From Coriobacteriia bacterium (lineage in GTDB: Bacteria; Actinomycetota; Coriobacteriia; Coriobacteriales; Eggerthellaceae), in the NCBI GenBank assembly GCA_030537255.1, contig JAUNOE010000001.1:75397-124095 (forward strand): a DNA stretch of 48,699 nt. The letters run 5' to 3'. The notes below the pieces were generated by a model, which saw only the letters and a list, made by a program, of their open reading frames with translations, had not been told where the DNA came from and did not search any database. The position numbers and the translations under genes were made by a program. Shown here piece after piece: positions 1 to 8,282 of this stretch (position 1 is its first letter; every line of letters starts with the position of its first letter).

Positions 1-1572
1 GAGCTTGCCGTTGATGATCTTGTCGACTTCCTCCAGCTCGGAACACGGAGCCAGGCCGATAGACAGGCAGATTTCGCGGCGATGGGCGGCAAGCGAGTCT
101 ATTTCTTTTTCGAGCGAGGCAATCTGCAGGTCCAGAGCATGCACGATCTGATTGTTCGCCTCCGCCTGTGCCTGCGCTTTTCGCACACGACCCAAAAGAA
201 CGCGCGCCTGAGATACCGAGCCTGCTGCTTGGGCGAGATGGTTTGCCGAAAGGAAGGTCGCCACCTTTGCACGCTGCTCCGCATGAGCGCGCTCGCACTC
301 CTCCAGCATGAGGGCGTCCTGACGCATGACCCATTCGGCCTTTTTCAGACGGTCGCTCATTTCCTCTTCGACCCTTGAGGGTCTGAAGTTCATGGCGAAT
401 CCGGCGCCGCAAACAAACAGTGATCCAACCAACAACGAAGCAGCCATGAAGAGCATGGTGAAACTCGACTGGTTAAGGGCGCGATACAGCATAAAGGCAG
501 AAGCCAGCACCATCAGCAGGGGCACAAGCACCGCCAGAACAAGCTTCACCTTACGCTGCCTTCCAGCACTGGCCCGCTCCTCCCTGAAGTCAGGGTCGCG
601 AGAGATTGCCTCGTACGCAACTCGGGACGCCGTTTCGTTTGCGCGAGCCGCCGATACGGCGTGTTCCGTCCTTTCGAGTTCCCGTTGCTGCTCGTTCAGA
701 CCCTCCTCCAGCTGGTAGACCTGAACCTGAGACAGTTTCGACAAGGCATCCAGATCAGGGTCCACCTCAGCAAAGGCAGATTCTTGAGCCTCCGTGCGCT
801 GCCTTCGCGCCTCGTTGAGTGCTTCGGTGGCCGACTTCGAACGCTCGTCCAGAGACACCAGGCGTGAACGCAACTCCTTAAGCGAATCCAGCTCTCCTGC
901 CAACGACGATTCAGCTTCGGTCAGGGTATCCAAGCGAAATGCCAGTTCCTCGAGCTGACGTTGATCGGCAAGGTAGGCCTCTGCCTGAACCTGCCCCTCA
1001 CGCACCTTGTCACGCTGGTGTTGCTCGGCAGTTCGCAAATTTGCGATAGAGCGAGGTTGATTTTTCGACTTGGACAAGCAGTTACGGATTTCGTCATCAA
1101 TCTGGGCCAAGGCAGAAGCCGGAGACGCAGCCGTGCCCGAACCAGCAGTGAGTAGGTGAGCGATAACTTCGTCATGGCTCTTGAGGTCCATGAGCTCGTC
1201 GGACGTCAACGAAAACATCGTGTCGTAGGTCCCCGCATCGATGTCAGAAAGAACGCCGAAATCATCGTTCAACGCATCTGAATTCTTTATACGCCGAAGT
1301 TCTGCGCTTTCATGCGTGCTCGCGTCAGCGAAGAACAGGCTTCCCGCCCGCTCGGCCACTTCCGGCTTGTAGGAGTTGGCGTTGGCACTATTGCGCAGCC
1401 AACCGAATAGCACGCCACGCACCAGCTGACTTAGGGTGGTCTTGCCTGCTTCGTTTGTGCCATAGACCACATTAAGGCCCGGCTTAAAGGGGCCAACTAC
1501 GCGATTCGAAAAGGCTCCGAAACTCGTGAGCTTCACATATTCCAGATAGCATTCTTTTGGTGACTTTCCCAT
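1..1572 (-). CDS. YhaN/SbcC-like AAA family ATPase (partial, 3' end outside window)
   Basis: The frame is open from an ATG at 1572 to the window edge, giving 524 codons of the N-terminal part. The first 40 residues have the RecF/SbcC-type ATPase start, with LTSFGAFSNR followed by Walker A GTNEAGKT. A long charged coiled coil follows. Two hydrophobic segments near residues 343-395 are probable membrane helices inside the coiled coil, as in YhaN-type proteins. The Walker B and signature motifs would lie beyond the window. The start is supported by AAGGGGGTG just upstream. The YhaO-like nuclease gene ends 9 bases upstream, so the two are co-transcribed; such pairs form Mre11/Rad50-like DNA end-processing complexes. 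Assignment to YhaN rather than SbcC rests on the membrane segments and is an inference. Confidence 0.8.
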   Translation of the reverse strand, partial: MGKSPKECYLEYVKLTSFGAFSNRVVGPFKPGLNVVYGTNEAGKTTLSQLVRGVLFGWLRNSANANSYKPEVAERAGSLFFADASTHESAELRRIKNSDALNDDFGVLSDIDAGTYDTMFSLTSDELMDLKSHDEVIAHLLTAGSGTAASPASALAQIDDEIRNCLSKSKNQPRSIANLRTAEQHQRDKVREGQVQAEAYLADQRQLEELAFRLDTLTEAESSLAGELDSLKELRSRLVSLDERSKSATEALNEARRQRTEAQESAFAEVDPDLDALSKLSQVQVYQLEEGLNEQQRELERTEHAVSAARANETASRVAYEAISRDPDFREERASAGRQRKVKLVLAVLVPLLMVLASAFMLYRALNQSSFTMLFMAASLLVGSLFVCGAGFAMNFRPSRVEEEMSDRLKKAEWVMRQDALMLEECERAHAEQRAKVATFLSANHLAQAAGSVSQARVLLGRVRKAQAQAEANNQIVHALDLQIASLEKEIDSLAAHRREICLSIGLAPCSELEEVDKIINGKL

Positions 1573-1581
1573 GGCACCCCC

Positions 1582-2835
1582 TTAGGCGAGCAGGTCGAGG
1601 ACGATGTTCTTGGCATGCTGAGACACCTTCCCCAGACTCCTCTTGCTGATGGACGGAACGCCGTAGCCCAGCTCGCGATACTCCTCCTCAAGTTCTGACA
1701 GCAACTTGGAAGAATCAGCCGTCATGACATCAAAAGAATCCAGGAACACCGCGGAAAACAGCCCTTCTCCGCGCAGCTTTTCTTCATCCAAAGGTGCTTG
1801 CGTTTCATTGCTCAAGGAATCCAAGTAGAAGAAGGGGAAGCCCTCGTTCAGTGAGACCCTCAGATCCTCAAGTACCTCAGGGGTCAAGGTCTTATGCAGG
1901 GAGGTTCGCCCCGTAAGGTAAATGCGGAAAATCATCTCCTTGGCATACGACGATGCGTTCAGGGCAAACTGCTTGCTAATAATGAGCTCACGAAGCTCAG
2001 CAATCGTTGAAACCTCAGAAACGTCTACAGAAACGCGTTGCCACTCAATCGAAGCCGTTTCGATAAAGCGCGCTTTGTTGGGCGCCCCCTCGGTCAGGGT
2101 GACCTCGAGAATTCCATGGGCTCCCACTTCGTGAATGGCGCGGCCCTGAGGGGTTCCCGAATAGGCAATGAACGGATGAGACGCATCAGGGATTGCCTGC
2201 AGGTGATGCACGTGACCAAGAGCCCAGTAGTCAACGCCACGCCCTTCGAGGCGCTTAGGATCGACAGGCGCCCGCGTCGGGTCGACGTCTAGACCCGAAT
2301 GCATCACGCCCACCACAAAAGGAGCGGTTCGACCACAGGCACGCTGTGCGTTCGCACGATCAATGCCACGAGAGACGTCGTCATCAGGAGGGAAGGACGC
2401 ATTGAGATACCCCCTGCCCCCGATGAGAGCCAGAGCTTCTCCGTCTCGTTCATATACAAAGAAGCTCGGGTCCTCGACTCCAAAGCGATGCATGTTTTCG
2501 GGGAGCTTTGCGTAATCACCTTGCCAGGAAATCAACGGATCGTGATTCCCTGTGCAGTAGTACACCGGAATACCGGCACTCTGCAGTTCCTCCATCCCCC
2601 TCAAAAAAATCCTGAAATCCCTGAATGACGGATGGGAGTTATCAAAAAGGTCTCCTGGCAAAACCACGAAGTCGACAGCATCCTCCAATGCCGTATCAAT
2701 CATTCTCCTAAAAGCGGCAGGCACGGCTTTGGTCATCTTTTCAGCCCATTCGGGCGAAGAATTCCGCAAACCTTTGAAGGGAGCTCCCATATGAAGGTCT
2801 GCAGCATGAATAAAGGTGACCGAGCGCGCTGGCAT
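1582..2835 (-). CDS. SbcD/YhaO-like DNA repair exonuclease (metallophosphoesterase)
   Basis: This 417-residue protein carries the calcineurin-like phosphoesterase motifs in order: DLH at residues 13-15, PGDLFDN, GNHDP, a single His in GVMHSG, and GHVHH. These residues bind the two metal ions in Mre11/SbcD nucleases. The C-terminal half is a less conserved capping region. It begins 13 bases after dnaB and is followed closely by the ATPase gene, so it probably forms a nuclease-ATPase complex with that protein that trims DNA ends. The start ATG at 2835 has AGGAG about 10 bases upstream. YhaO is the closest family because the partner looks like YhaN. Confidence 0.88.
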   Translation of the reverse strand: MPARSVTFIHAADLHMGAPFKGLRNSSPEWAEKMTKAVPAAFRRMIDTALEDAVDFVVLPGDLFDNSHPSFRDFRIFLRGMEELQSAGIPVYYCTGNHDPLISWQGDYAKLPENMHRFGVEDPSFFVYERDGEALALIGGRGYLNASFPPDDDVSRGIDRANAQRACGRTAPFVVGVMHSGLDVDPTRAPVDPKRLEGRGVDYWALGHVHHLQAIPDASHPFIAYSGTPQGRAIHEVGAHGILEVTLTEGAPNKARFIETASIEWQRVSVDVSEVSTIAELRELIISKQFALNASSYAKEMIFRIYLTGRTSLHKTLTPEVLEDLRVSLNEGFPFFYLDSLSNETQAPLDEEKLRGEGLFSAVFLDSFDVMTADSSKLLSELEEEYRELGYGVPSISKRSLGKVSQHAKNIVLDLLA

Positions 2836-2848
2836 AAGACATCAGCTC

Positions 2849-4222
2849 CTAGTACGAAGAATCGTCGAAGTAGTCGCCAAACTTGGTGTATTCGGGGATG
2901 AACGAAAGGGTGATGTCAGCCGTAGCACCGTTACGATGCTTGGCCACGATAAGGTTTGCCGTACCCCAGTCGGGACGACCATCAGCTTCCGCTTCAGCCT
3001 CGCTCGTGGAACGGTCAATAAACATGACGATGTCGGCGTCCTGTTCGATAGAACCCGATTCACGAAGGTCGGAAAGCATGGGGCGCTTGTCGCTGCGCTG
3101 CTCGACCGAACGAGACAACTGCGACAGAGCCAAGATAGGAACGTCGAGCTCTTTCGCCAGGACCTTCAAACCACGGGAAATCTCAGCGACTTCCTGATTG
3201 CGGTTGTTAGGGTGCGGAATGACAGGCTGCATCAGCTGCAAGTAGTCGATGATGATGATGCCACGTTCGATATCTCGCATCTCGCGACGAGCCTTGGTAC
3301 GCAGTTCGGTCAATGACAACGAAGGAGAGTCGTCAATAAAGAAGCTGCAGTTAGAAAGGTTCGAAGATACACGAATAAGGTCTTCCCAGTCTTCGTCACG
3401 AAGGAAACCACCGCGCATACGATGCAGCTCAAGTCCCGCCTCGGCACAAAGCAGACGCTGGGTGATCTGAATCGATGACATTTCCAAGCTGAACAAGGCA
3501 ACGGTAGAACCAAGTTTTGCGGCATTCGTCGCCAAGTTCATGGCAAACGAAGTCTTGCCAACAGCGGGGCGCGCAGCAAGGATGACCAAGTCGCCACCAC
3601 GAAAACCATTAAACAGTTTGTCGACGTCCTTGAATCCAGTGGGGACTCCCTGCATGGAATCGTCCCTCTGGGACATCTTCACGATTTCTTCGATGGCCTC
3701 GGTATTCAACTCTTGGATTCCCTTGAAGGTAGAACTTACCGTACCTTCAGTGACACCGAAGAGCTTGGCCTCTGCCTGGCTAACAAGCTCCTTGGCATCG
3801 TTAGGGGAGTCGTAGGCAAGAGCCTTGATTTCACCAGCCGCACGGAGCAGTTGCCTACGCAGGGCGTCACGAGCGACAATCTCGGCATGATGCTGCCAGC
3901 TGGTGAAGGCAAAAGTATTGTCCGCCAATTCCAGTAGATAAGTAACGCCACCCGCCTGCTCAAGTTCGTTCTTGGAATTGAGGTAGTCGGCCACCGAAAT
4001 GGCATCAATGACGATAGATTTGGAATTCATCTCGCGCATCGCCGAGAAGATCAGCTGATGCTGATTACGCACGAAATCCTCAGGCTTCACCTTGAGGGAA
4101 ACCTCTTCGAACACACCGGTAGAAAGCAGACAAGCCGCAAGAATAGTCTTTTCCGCTTCGATATTCTGGGGAAGAGAGCTCTGCTTGTCTTCGGCTTGAT
4201 TGCCCTGCGCAAAGTCCGGCAT
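2849..4222 (-). CDS. dnaB: Replicative DNA helicase DnaB
   Basis: DnaB is the hexameric 5'-3' helicase that unwinds the replication fork. The 457-residue protein has the N-terminal DnaB domain (SLPQNIEAEKTILAACLL near residues 16-33) and the RecA-like domain with Walker A ARPAVGKTS near 218-225, Walker B IIIIDYLQLM, and the arginine-finger region near HRNGATADI. The reading frame extends upstream to 4354, but the ATG at 4222 is preceded by AAGGAG at ideal spacing, and the upstream extension reads through a parS site and a terminator-like hairpin. That extension is therefore probably untranslated. It sits downstream of the ribosomal/ssb operon but is separated from rplI by a terminator. No loader gene (dnaC/dnaI) is seen; the DUF721 gene near recF is the candidate loader. 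Confidence 0.96.
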   Translation of the reverse strand: MPDFAQGNQAEDKQSSLPQNIEAEKTILAACLLSTGVFEEVSLKVKPEDFVRNQHQLIFSAMREMNSKSIVIDAISVADYLNSKNELEQAGGVTYLLELADNTFAFTSWQHHAEIVARDALRRQLLRAAGEIKALAYDSPNDAKELVSQAEAKLFGVTEGTVSSTFKGIQELNTEAIEEIVKMSQRDDSMQGVPTGFKDVDKLFNGFRGGDLVILAARPAVGKTSFAMNLATNAAKLGSTVALFSLEMSSIQITQRLLCAEAGLELHRMRGGFLRDEDWEDLIRVSSNLSNCSFFIDDSPSLSLTELRTKARREMRDIERGIIIIDYLQLMQPVIPHPNNRNQEVAEISRGLKVLAKELDVPILALSQLSRSVEQRSDKRPMLSDLRESGSIEQDADIVMFIDRSTSEAEAEADGRPDWGTANLIVAKHRNGATADITLSFIPEYTKFGDYFDDSSY

Positions 4223-4234
4223 CCATCGCTCCTT

Positions 4235-4262
4235 AAAAAACGAACGGCCAGACGCGCTGGCC
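4235..4262 (-). terminator. Terminator-like hairpin in the dnaB leader
   Basis: On the minus strand GGCCAG-CGCGT-CTGGCC forms a perfect 6-bp stem (4246-4262) followed by GTTCG and six T residues (4240-4235). The dnaB Shine-Dalgarno follows at once. No other gene lies between it and the rplI terminator, so it may act as an attenuator of dnaB rather than a gene end. Confidence 0.5.
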
Positions 4263-4313
4263 CCGCTGTCTCGTAGGCATTCCATTGTACTCAGCCAAGC
4301 TGACAAACGGACG

Positions 4314-4329
4314 CGTTTCACGTGAAACA
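4314..4329. other. parS site 1 (one mismatch)
   Basis: CGTTTCACGTGAAACA matches the bacterial parS consensus TGTTTCACGTGAAACA at 15 of 16 positions. It lies in the leader region upstream of dnaB and is the leftmost of the eight sites seen. Confidence 0.88.
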
Positions 4330-4416
4330 CTTGCGAACGCATCCTCTGACACACATCAAACTGTCTGGACTCAAATGAGCCTGGGTCACCCCACTGTTTG
4401 ATACCTTGGACGCCCT

Positions 4417-4454
4417 CTTAAAAAGAAAGAAGGGCGGACCGAAGTCCACCCTTC
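4417..4454 (-). terminator. Rho-independent terminator of the rpsF-ssb-rpsR-rplI operon
   Basis: The arms 4429-4439 and 4444-4454 pair over 11 positions with one mismatch around a 4-base loop. On the minus strand the stem is followed by TTTCTTTTT. It lies 28 bases after the rplI stop. Confidence 0.75.
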
Positions 4455-4482
4455 CAGAAAGAACCTAAAAAGCTTCTCAGAT

Positions 4483-4995
4483 TTACTCTGCGGCTTCCTC
4501 GGTAGCCTCCTCGGCCTCAGCCTCGGGCTCTGCAGGAGCGGCAAACGTGGACTCATCGCCAACCAGAACGGTGACGGTAGCCTTGATGTCGCGGTAGAGA
4601 GCCAGAACAGCCGTGTGCTCGCCAGCAGTCTTGATTGCATGCTTGACGGCAATGTCACGACGGTCGACCTCGACACCAGCCTGCTCCTTGATTGCTTCTG
4701 CAATCTGAGCGCTGGTGACGGAACCAAAGAGAACGCCTTCTTCGCCAACGCGAGCGATGACCTTGACCTGAGCAGCCTCAAGAGCAGCCTTGGTTGCGGT
4801 AGCCTCGGCAACGCGCTTTTCCTCACGGACAGCGATGTTGGCCATGCGGTTCTCGAGCTGCTTCAGGTTGCCCTTGGTAGCACGGAGAGCCTTGCCCTGG
4901 GGCAGGAGATAGTTGTTGGCGAAACCGTCACGAACGTCGATGACGTCGCCTTCGCCGCCCTTGCCCTTGACTTCGGTAAGCAGAATAACCTTCAT
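4483..4995 (-). CDS. rplI: 50S ribosomal protein L9
   Basis: L9 binds 23S rRNA at the base of the L1 stalk. The start MKVILLTEVKGKGGEGDVI and the motif NYLLPQGKALRAT are the L9 signature. The connecting helix and a C-terminal rRNA-binding domain follow. At 170 residues it is about 20 longer than usual, owing to an acidic Ala/Glu tail after residue 150. The start has AGGAGGT just upstream. It is the last gene of the conserved rpsF-ssb-rpsR-rplI operon and is followed by a terminator. Confidence 0.96.
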   Translation of the reverse strand: MKVILLTEVKGKGGEGDVIDVRDGFANNYLLPQGKALRATKGNLKQLENRMANIAVREEKRVAEATATKAALEAAQVKVIARVGEEGVLFGSVTSAQIAEAIKEQAGVEVDRRDIAVKHAIKTAGEHTAVLALYRDIKATVTVLVGDESTFAAPAEPEAEAEEATEEAAE

Positions 4996-5008
4996 CTGTT
5001 ACCTCCTA

Positions 5009-5269
5009 TTAGCGGTCACGGCGATTGCCACGGCTGCTGACTGCAGGCACGACGTAGGGCATGAGAGCCATTTCACGTGCGCGCTTGACAGCGTTGGCAA
5101 TGTCGCGCTGATGCTGGACGCAGGCACCGGTCACACGGCGGGGCTTAATCTTGCCACGATCGGTGACGTACTTGCGCAGCAGCTGGGTGTCCTTGTAGTC
5201 GATGTACTCAGCATGCTCCTTGCAGAACTGGCAGTACTTACGACGAGGTTGCTTGTTATGTTCAGCCAT
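5009..5269 (-). CDS. rpsR: 30S ribosomal protein S18
   Basis: S18 is a small 30S protein that binds next to S6. The 86-residue sequence has the S18 core [20 protein letters not shown] and the C-terminal [10 protein letters not shown]. The N-terminus keeps CQFC, a cysteine-containing form of the protein; some actinobacteria carry a second, cysteine-free paralogue, which is not seen here. It lies between ssb and rplI in the usual order, 13 bases from rplI, and is co-transcribed with its assembly partner S6. Confidence 0.96.
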   Translation of the reverse strand: MAEHNKQPRRKYCQFCKEHAEYIDYKDTQLLRKYVTDRGKIKPRRVTGACVQHQRDIANAVKRAREMALMPYVVPAVSSRGNRRDR

Positions 5270-5289
5270 TGTGCAAAACCTTTCGGTGA

Positions 5290-5757
5290 TTAGAACGGGA
5301 TGTCTTCGTCGTAAACCGAAGCGTCAACCACAGGAGCCGCAGGCTGAGCGGGAACCTGATAAGCAGGTGCCTGCTGCTGATAGGCGGGAGCCTGATAGGT
5401 AGGCGCGCCAGCGTTGCGGGGACCGTCATTGCGGCCACTCATGAACTCGAGCTCATCAACGATGACCTCCAGCTTGCTGCGACGCTGACCATCGCGCTCC
5501 CACTGGCTCCAACGAAGCTTGCCTTCGATGGCGACCTTGCTGCCCTTGGACAGGAAGCGAGATACGGCCTCGGCGCGAGCACCGAACATGACGCAATCGA
5601 CGAAGTTCGGGTGGTCCTCCCACTCGCCGGTCTGCTGATTACGACGACGATCGTTCACCGCAACACCAAGACTCAGAACAGACGTACCACCTGCGGTGGA
5701 GCGAAGTTCGGGGTCACGAGTAAGATTGCCGGTGATAAGAACCTTGTTGATGCTCAT
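5290..5757 (-). CDS. ssb: Single-stranded DNA-binding protein
   Basis: SSB coats single-stranded DNA at forks and recruits repair proteins. Residues 1-110 form the OB fold ([19 protein letters not shown], then [21 protein letters not shown] and [13 protein letters not shown]). A Gln/Pro/Ala-rich linker follows, and the C-terminal tip YDEDIPF is the acidic peptide that binds partner proteins. The 155-residue length is normal. It lies between rpsF and rpsR, the common arrangement for the housekeeping copy. Confidence 0.96.
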   Translation of the reverse strand: MSINKVLITGNLTRDPELRSTAGGTSVLSLGVAVNDRRRNQQTGEWEDHPNFVDCVMFGARAEAVSRFLSKGSKVAIEGKLRWSQWERDGQRRSKLEVIVDELEFMSGRNDGPRNAGAPTYQAPAYQQQAPAYQVPAQPAAPVVDASVYDEDIPF

Positions 5758-5813
5758 GATGGGATGCCTCTTTCGGTTCGCGAATTCCCATTCGCTTTGA
5801 TGATTTCCTTCGT

Positions 5814-6107
5814 TTAGTCGCGATCGGTGCGAGCAACGATCATGTGACGCTCGACAGCGTCGGAGATGCGCAGAATGCGGTTCAGCTCCTCGATGCTTGC
5901 GGGCTCAGCATGGAAATCGATCAGGGTGTAATCACCGTCAGTCATGTCGTTGATCTCGTAGGCCAGCTTGCGCTTACCCCAGTTGTCAACGTTATCGATG
6001 GTGCCGTTGTTCTCGGCGATCGTGGTCTCGATGCGCTTGAATGCTGCGAGACGAGACTCCTCATCGATAGACGGGGCTACAAAAAACAAGAGTTCGTATG
6101 CCTTCAT
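5814..6107 (-). CDS. rpsF: 30S ribosomal protein S6
   Basis: S6 heterodimerises with S18 on 16S rRNA. The 97-residue protein starts MKAYELLFFVAPSIDEESR, the usual MRxYE start of S6, and ends with RHMIVARTD; DNWGKRKLAYEIN is the conserved central strand. The start is preceded by AGGAGGTG. It is the first gene of the rpsF-ssb-rpsR-rplI operon, so the operon promoter should lie within 6108-6300. Confidence 0.95.
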   Translation of the reverse strand: MKAYELLFFVAPSIDEESRLAAFKRIETTIAENNGTIDNVDNWGKRKLAYEINDMTDGDYTLIDFHAEPASIEELNRILRISDAVERHMIVARTDRD

Positions 6108-6413
6108 CTTTTCACCTCCTCTGGACTTATGGCTCCGGGCGATAAAGGAAAGTCCCGGAACAGGAATAGCCTGATTAACTTACCAGAGAAGTTCACTGAT
6201 GAAAAGAAGGCATTTTTCAATCACGCAACCCACACAATTACCCGCTCTGCCCGTTTACACAAGCATAGCCAGCAGAATCGAACCAAATCATAAGGAAGGA
6301 GGACGCCAATCTAACGTCCTCCCTAGCAAAGCTTAAAATTTATCGGAAATCCACCAATGAGAGACAGGTCACTCACGACTTGCCGCTATCGCGCTGAGTC
6401 CTCTATCCGAAAG
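6108..6413. other. Intergenic region upstream of rpsF
   Basis: This 306-base gap lies between the hypothetical gene at 6414-6992 and rpsF, both on the minus strand. It holds the rpsF Shine-Dalgarno at its left end and an imperfect hairpin at 6297-6324 (GGAGGACG arms) that could end the upstream transcript, although its T tract is poor. I see no convincing -35/-10 pair and no further reading frame. Confidence 0.6.
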
Positions 6414-6992
6414 CTAGGCCTGCAAGCCCTCATCTTCCTTGGCTTCGGCATCTGCCAGAGCCTTTTCCATACGAGCGACGGCATCGTCAGCATTGAACAT
6501 CCCCTGAACACGAACCTCGCCAGTGGTCTTGTCGAGTTCGGTTTCCACTTCAAGTTCTTCCTTCAGGCGTTCCATGAAGTTGGGGCACTTTCCGATGTAC
6601 GTTATTTCATCACGGTAGATACCCTGGTCATCGTAGAGATAGCCAAACGCAATACCAAACTCTTCGCCAGGAAGGCCACATTCGGCAATGAGGCAATTGA
6701 CCTTGCCTTTGTTCGTATCCAACTCGCCGTCATAACAGAAGGCATATCCTGTGGCACCACGGGCACCCTGGACCTCAGCACGTGCTGCTGCGTAGGCGTC
6801 TGCAGCGTTATCGTACTCGTGAGTTTCGATAAAGAGGTTCTCCTTGACGGCCAATGCGGTAAAGGGAACTACCGCCTTACCCTCGACCAGCTTGTCTGCT
6901 GCTTCGTCAAGGGTTGCCTTGGCCAAGGCCATGATTACGGGGTCAGCACCGTTGTATTCGTTGTCGTTAGGGTCGACTACGCGATCAGACAT
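6414..6992 (-). CDS. Hypothetical acidic protein, 192 residues
   Basis: I do not recognise this family. The protein is soluble and acidic, with no signal peptide or membrane segment. The N-terminal third (MALAKATLDEAADKLVEG) looks helical. The middle has mixed strand/turn character with scattered Gly and Tyr (GYAFCYDGELDTNKGKVNC, FGIAFGYLYDDQGIYRDE). The C-terminus is a charged helix (ADDAVARMEKALADAEAKE). The frame extends to 7061, but the ATG at 6992 has AAAGGA at good spacing and avoids the terminator at 7046-7079. It stands alone between that terminator and the rpsF operon. Codon use resembles its neighbours, which supports a real gene. Confidence 0.75.
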   Translation of the reverse strand: MSDRVVDPNDNEYNGADPVIMALAKATLDEAADKLVEGKAVVPFTALAVKENLFIETHEYDNAADAYAAARAEVQGARGATGYAFCYDGELDTNKGKVNCLIAECGLPGEEFGIAFGYLYDDQGIYRDEITYIGKCPNFMERLKEELEVETELDKTTGEVRVQGMFNADDAVARMEKALADAEAKEDEGLQA

Positions 6993-7045
6993 CAGCAATC
7001 CTTTCCTGCATGAACTGTTCTGTTGGATAGTACCGCCAACGACAA

Positions 7046-7079
7046 AAAAGACCAGGAGCACTTAGGCTCCTGGTCTTTT
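7046..7079 (-). terminator. Terminator after the tRNA-Ser genes
   Basis: A 14-bp perfect stem (AAAAGACCAGGAGC and its complement) has a 6-base loop and is followed on the minus strand by a run of T. It starts 6 bases after the 3' end of tRNA-Ser(CGA) and could work in both directions. Confidence 0.85.
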
Positions 7080-7084
7080 ACTTG

Positions 7085-7177
7085 TGGCGGAAGGAGAGGG
7101 ATTTGAACCCTCGATGCCGGGATAACCGGCATAACGGTTTTCGAGACCGCCGCATTCAGCCGCTCTGCCATCCTTCC
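7085..7177 (-). tRNA. tRNA-Ser(CGA)
   Basis: Read on the minus strand, the acceptor arms GGAAGGA and TCCTTCC pair, followed by discriminator G and an encoded CCA. The anticodon loop reads TCTCGAAAA, giving anticodon CGA. A long variable arm (GCCGG...CCGGC) marks it as a class II tRNA, and the T arm has GGTTCAAATCC. Confidence 0.95.
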
Positions 7178-7276
7178 GGAAAAGGGTTTTACCCCTTATG
7201 TAGAAAAACGCTCTTTCGAGCGTTCCCCTTTGCGGTTTCCCGCTATTCATAGAACCCATATGGGTTTCGAAATATG

Positions 7277-7369
7277 TGGCGGAGAGATGGGGATTCGAAC
7301 CCCAGGTACCCTTATGGGGCACACACGATTTCCAATCGTGCTCCTTCAGCCAGACTCGGACATCTCTCC
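7277..7369 (-). tRNA. tRNA-Ser(GGA)
   Basis: On the minus strand, acceptor arms GGAGAGA and TCTCTCC pair, with discriminator G and encoded CCA. The anticodon stem-loop CGATTGGAAATCG gives anticodon GGA. The long variable arm (ACCC-TTATG-type stem) fits serine. It lies 99 bases upstream of tRNA-Ser(CGA) and is probably co-transcribed with it. Confidence 0.95.
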
Positions 7370-7411
7370 ATTGGCTACACTTTGCAAGTGCGTTATGGAA
7401 GTATAGCCAAA

Positions 7412-8212
7412 CTAATAACGGCTGACAAGTGAGAAATAGCCATCTTCCTTCAAAATTTTTAGCGGAACCCCAAAAAGTTCGCTCATCGACTGGGTAGTAA
7501 GCACCGTTTCCTTGCTCCCATCTGCGAAAACGTGAGCATTCTTGATAGCCATGACACGTTTGATCTCAGGGATGATGTCCTCGGGATAATGGGTTACCAA
7601 GATGACCGACTTACCCTCAAGGGCCAAATCACGCATGGTTCGACGCACGTAGTACATGCCTTCGGGGTCAAGTCCGGAGGTTGGCTCGTCAAACACCAGA
7701 ACCCGTGGGTCATGAACCAACGCACGGGCAATCAGGACACGACGCGCTTGGCCCGTAGACAAGGTCATGACATCCTGATTGCGCAGATGGGCCATTCCAA
7801 CCTTCTCCAGGGCCTCTTGGGCCACCTGGAACGACTCGGGGGTAACTTGGCAGTGCTGAGGAATGCCCAAGGTTCCAAACAGGCCACCACACACCACTTC
7901 GATCACAGGCAGGTGGCAAGTGATCTGGCTCTGCATGCTCGAGGACACAACACCAAGGTCACGCTTCGTCTCCTCAAGAGTTGCACGGGGGTTGCCGCGA
8001 TACAGCACGGGGGGCTCCTCGCGCCACAAGGGCAGAATCTCGCGCGTGATCAGTTTTATAAAAGTCGACTTGCCCGCACCATTTGGTCCAATCAGGGCAA
8101 TGTTTTCCCCTTCTTCGAGCACAAACTCATCAATAGAGAGGATGTCTCGCCCATCACGGCGAACCACGGCGTCCTTCAGCCTCAAGAAGGGACTTGTTTC
8201 GCTTTCCTGCAT
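7412..8212 (-). CDS. ABC transporter ATP-binding protein (orphan, ModF/iron-type)
   Basis: This 266-residue ATPase has Walker A GPNGAGKST near residues 40-48, a signature motif LSTGQARR (LSTGQ in place of LSGGQ), Walker B VLVFDEPTSGLDP, and the switch His in VTHYPED. The start ATG has AAAAGGAG upstream. No permease or binding-protein gene is adjacent, so the transported substrate is unknown. The layout (one ATPase domain, LSTGQ, strong DEPTSGLDP) resembles the ATPases of molybdate/iron-like systems, which can be encoded alone. It follows a terminated lipoprotein gene and precedes the tRNA-Ser pair. Confidence 0.85.
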   Translation of the reverse strand: MQESETSPFLRLKDAVVRRDGRDILSIDEFVLEEGENIALIGPNGAGKSTFIKLITREILPLWREEPPVLYRGNPRATLEETKRDLGVVSSSMQSQITCHLPVIEVVCGGLFGTLGIPQHCQVTPESFQVAQEALEKVGMAHLRNQDVMTLSTGQARRVLIARALVHDPRVLVFDEPTSGLDPEGMYYVRRTMRDLALEGKSVILVTHYPEDIIPEIKRVMAIKNAHVFADGSKETVLTTQSMSELFGVPLKILKEDGYFSLVSRY

Positions 8213-8231
8213 CTTGGCATCTCCTTTTACG

Positions 8232-8261
8232 AAAAAGGGAGCTGCGTTGAGCAGCCCCCTT
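8232..8261 (-). terminator. Terminator after the parvulin lipoprotein gene
   Basis: The arms AAGGGAGCTGC (8235-8245) and GCAGCCCCCTT (8251-8261) pair with one mismatch around a 5-base loop. On the minus strand TTTTTC follows. Confidence 0.75.
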
Positions 8262-8282
8262 CGAAATTAGGTATCGTCTCGC

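Noticed and set aside
4223-4354. N-terminal extension of DnaB
   Set aside because: It would translate a terminator-like hairpin and a parS site; the ATG at 4222 has a proper ribosome-binding site and the normal family start.
7062-7322. An 86-codon minus frame over the tRNA-Ser pair
   Set aside because: It reads through two tRNA genes and their terminator.
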